In this document: one piece after another, positions 61,628 to 64,000 of the stretch | How the letters are laid out: each line of letters begins with the position of its first letter | Position numbering within the stretch: position 1 is the stretch's first letter | Source of the DNA: Muricea muricata | Lineage: Eukaryota > Cnidaria > Anthozoa > Malacalcyonacea > Plexauridae | Assembly (NCBI GenBank): GCA_963855995.1 | Contig: OY979723.1 | Coordinates: 13,344,713 to 13,408,712, forward strand | DNA: 64,000 nt | Reading direction: 5' to 3' | Notes under the pieces: model-generated | What the model was told of the DNA's origin: nothing | What the model saw: the letters and a program-made list of their open reading frames with translations, nothing else | Database searches by the model: none | Position numbers and translations under genes: made by a program

Positions 61628-63004
61628 ATGTCGTTCGATTCATGTAGCGATTGTTCATCGTCAGATAGCCAAGACAGCCCAACTGAAGAGTTTGCTAATG
61701 CTTTCATTGGTGCTTTTTTGAAAGAAACTGAAAATTTGATCGTCGACTATGTCGGTTACCGTTTGAGAGCGAAATTCATGCAGTCATGTTTGCGTGGACT
61801 TCCCCGTGAAATTGTAGTGCCTCCAAGTCAACCGAGCAACAAAGCGAATACCATTCGAAGCCTGGCTTTGACCTTAGAAGGCCAACACGAGCAGCTATTT
61901 CAGCAAATACGCTTCAAGGTGGATTTATCACAGCTTCAAGCGCGAAGAAATTTTCACAGCATTGCGGAGGAGATCTTTTCAACTGAAGTAAATTGGGGAA
62001 GAATCGTTTCTTTGATAACTTTCACTGGCGTTTTAGCGCATCATTTTGTTGAGCAAAAACGTCCTGAAATGGTGTGTGAAGTGATTCAGTGGCTGTTGGA
62101 ATTCATACGCGTTCACCTCATCACATGGATTATTGAAAATGGCGGCTGGGTATGTGAAGTGCTTCTTTTAATAGTAAAATTGCAGATATTTTTACCTAAA
62201 TATAAATTGTTCATTCAGGCTTCATTGTTTGATTCGATAGCATTTTTCTAGGTTATAAAGCAAGGGTTTTTAAACTTGAATGATTTCCTGCATGTGTTAC
62301 GAAAATGGTCTGAACCACTGAGTATATGACGTGTTATTAACAGTATTTCCTGGTTTCAATATATAGATGGTTTAGAAGTTTATAATTGTGTAACAATTTT
62401 CCAGACTTGGCAAGAATGACCATGTCAAGTCATTATTGGACCTTGTTTACCAATGTACCTGTGGTAGTCTTGTGATGGTGATCAATTGTTACAAATTACT
62501 GGTGTCGTTAAGCCTGTGGAGGTTGGCGTAGTCTCCAGTCATGTATATAAATATCAACAATTATCGTTTAGAAATAAAAGGCTATACACACACAGGTTGA
62601 AAGTCAAGAGCTGTCATATTTGTCAGCAATAATCTGTAGAAACTAATTTCGTTCTTGGAAATACCCTTTTTAATTGACCGGAAAAGAAGTATTTACATTG
62701 CCTCAAATTTCATCATCTTTGTTAATCTTTTTGGGTGCAGTCACACAATTTATTTCGAACACAATAGATTTCCTCATTCCATCATATTAGGATAAAGCCG
62801 TCACGTCTTGTTGACAGTCACTCTATCTTGTTCAAAACTAGAAAATGTGTGTAAAATTTAATTTTTTCACTTGCTTCTCTACAGGATGGATTTGTGGACC
62901 ATTTCAATGGAAAGAATCCTCCAAAGTCGTTTTGGACCGGAGTTATTGCAATGGGTGCAATTGGTGCAGCTGGGATCACACTTCTGGCAATGTCGCACAA
63001 ATAA
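61628..63004 (+). CDS. BCL-2-like apoptosis regulator, 213 aa, 2 exons
   Basis: Exons 61628-62149 and 62885-63004 join in phase 0. Conserved domains are in order: BH4-like ENLIVDYVGYRLRAKF (about 35-50), a BH3-like helix NTIRSLALTLEGQHEQLF (about 74-91), BH1 STEVNWGRIVSLITFTGVLA (118-137, NWGR invariant), BH2 TWIIENGGW|DGFVDHF (166-180), and a C-terminal anchor FWTGVIAMGAIGAAGITLLA (about 190-209). A BH4 plus full BH1/BH2 points to a pro-survival member on the mitochondrial or ER membrane. In BH3 the usual Gly-Asp is Ala-Leu, which is unlike killers such as BAK/BAX. The intron splits BH2 right after Trp, the position conserved across animal BCL-2 genes. ATG 61628 is the first Met; upstream codons open to 61508 lack an ATG. 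Assignment to a specific vertebrate paralogue is not possible by eye. Confidence 0.88.
62150..62884 (+). other. Intron of the BCL-2-like gene
   Basis: The 735-bp intron runs from GTATGT to TTCTCTACAG. It contains no recognisable element. AATAAA at 62572-62577 could allow early polyadenylation, which would yield a protein lacking the second half of BH2 and the membrane anchor. Confidence 0.6.
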
Positions 63005-63553
63005 ACGATTTCCGTTGTGACTTCTGTTAGATTTCCATTGTGACTCTGTAATGTACATAGAAAGAAAGACTAATTTGTATATTAACATAATGCAAAGTTA
63101 TCTCCTCTGAGAGGTTGCACAATTCACCATGTGAATAGAACATCTAAACTTGGTTTCTTTAAAACCAGTCACTCAATTTCTGGTAAAAATACTCAGTGCA
63201 TACAAAAACAGGTAAGTTCAACACTGACTGGAATAATTTTATTTAATTAATCATACTAAAAGACACCATGTGTTACTAACAAACTATGCATATCATCATA
63301 TTTCTGCTAGCTGAAATAATTTCTGCTGTAAAAAGTTTTGTTGAAATATTTCGGCACAATGTTCGTTTTGAAGTTTGACACATATTTCAAAACTTTGGCA
63401 ATTTAACTTCGTAATTTTGACATAGCATTTAGCTAAAAAACAAATAACTTTGTACGTTGCTGTTGATATTATTGGAGACCAAATCATGTAAATGTATTGA
63501 ACTATTGAGGGAGTGCTTTGAGGCAGATGGTGAAATCTATGATTGTCCATTGA

Positions 63554-63559
63554 AATAAA
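63554..63559 (+). terminator. Candidate poly(A) signal of the BCL-2-like gene
   Basis: AATAAA followed by GTTTTAAAATTCTTGTTCAG about 550 nt after the stop codon. A T-rich stretch follows. Confidence 0.45.
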
Positions 63560-64000
63560 GTTTTAAAATTCTTGTTCAGTGATGTGTTCTTGTAAGATCA
63601 ACTGGGAGCAGTTTGCTAGAGATGGGCAGCACTATTGTGAACTAGATGTTTGGGTGAGAAATAACATGATTCACACAGGATTTACAGCATCATTAGCATT
63701 CACTGGAAAATCACCTCAAAAGTTAAGCCTCGATTGATCAATCAATCATCAGTCTGTACAATTTCTGGTGGGTTGCATTATCCCACCCATAAACTCTGCA
63801 TAAACTCTGCATTTAAGTTATTTTAGTGTCCTGATGAAAGGGGGTGGGTGTAGATTTTGACAAAGACTTGATTGATTTGCAAATGGAAGAAATGTGGATA
63901 AGCAATGCAAGGTGCATAAAGCCCAGTTTTCATTTGGTCATAACTGTTGTAGCAGAGTTAAATTAGAAACAAATATTAAGTGCAGATTGGCATAGACACT
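63560..64000. other. Window end without a supported gene
   Basis: No exon, repeat or RNA gene could be supported in this last stretch. A short direct repeat (TAAACTCTGCA, twice near 63790-63810) is the only structure seen. Confidence 0.5.

Overview
The window is animal nuclear DNA: AT-rich, with spliced genes, GT-AG introns, LINEs and many small inverted-repeat transposons (MITEs). The gene content (a full ciliary IFT-A gene, a BCL-2 family gene carrying BH4, an invertebrate-style multi-TM receptor family, an L2/CR1-like LINE) fits an anthozoan cnidarian such as a coral or sea anemone. The phylum is an inference; the window contains no species marker.

Layout. 1-2204: possible last exons of an unidentified + strand gene. 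2654-4767: a complete five-exon + strand gene for a 199-residue tail-anchored membrane protein that I do not recognise. 5649-58217: IFT122, rebuilt here exon by exon as 45 coding exons (1188 codons plus stop, phases consistent throughout), with a second, divergent set of exons 1-3 at 5649-6610 just upstream. 59315-60330 (- strand): a small BH3-only protein with a BIM-like core. 61628-63004 (+): a BCL-2-like protein with BH4, BH3-like, BH1, BH2 and a C-terminal anchor. The last two genes are divergent neighbours and would be expected to encode binding partners.

The most unusual part is IFT122 intron 17 (13051-48194, about 35 kb). It is essentially one tandem array on the opposite strand: seven intact 438-codon genes with single-exon coding regions, plus one broken copy, all for one multi-TM protein family. 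Charge distribution predicts seven membrane segments with a cytoplasmic N-terminus and an external C-terminus. That is the inverted topology of the insect gustatory/odorant receptor superfamily and its cnidarian gustatory-receptor-like (Grl) relatives, so I call the family candidate Grl receptors at moderate confidence. Copies F, G and H (33.5-44.7 kb) come from a very recent triplication of a roughly 4.96 kb unit; D and E are a close pair; A and B are older. LINE and MITE insertions present in some copies, with empty sites in others, give a relative order for array growth.

Biologically, a ciliary trafficking gene hosts a nested antisense cluster of putative sensory membrane receptors, followed by a two-gene apoptosis module (BH3-only plus BCL-2-like). 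No rRNA, CRISPR or bacterial operon signal was seen. The only tRNA resemblance is a degenerate tRNA-like module repeated three times inside the array.
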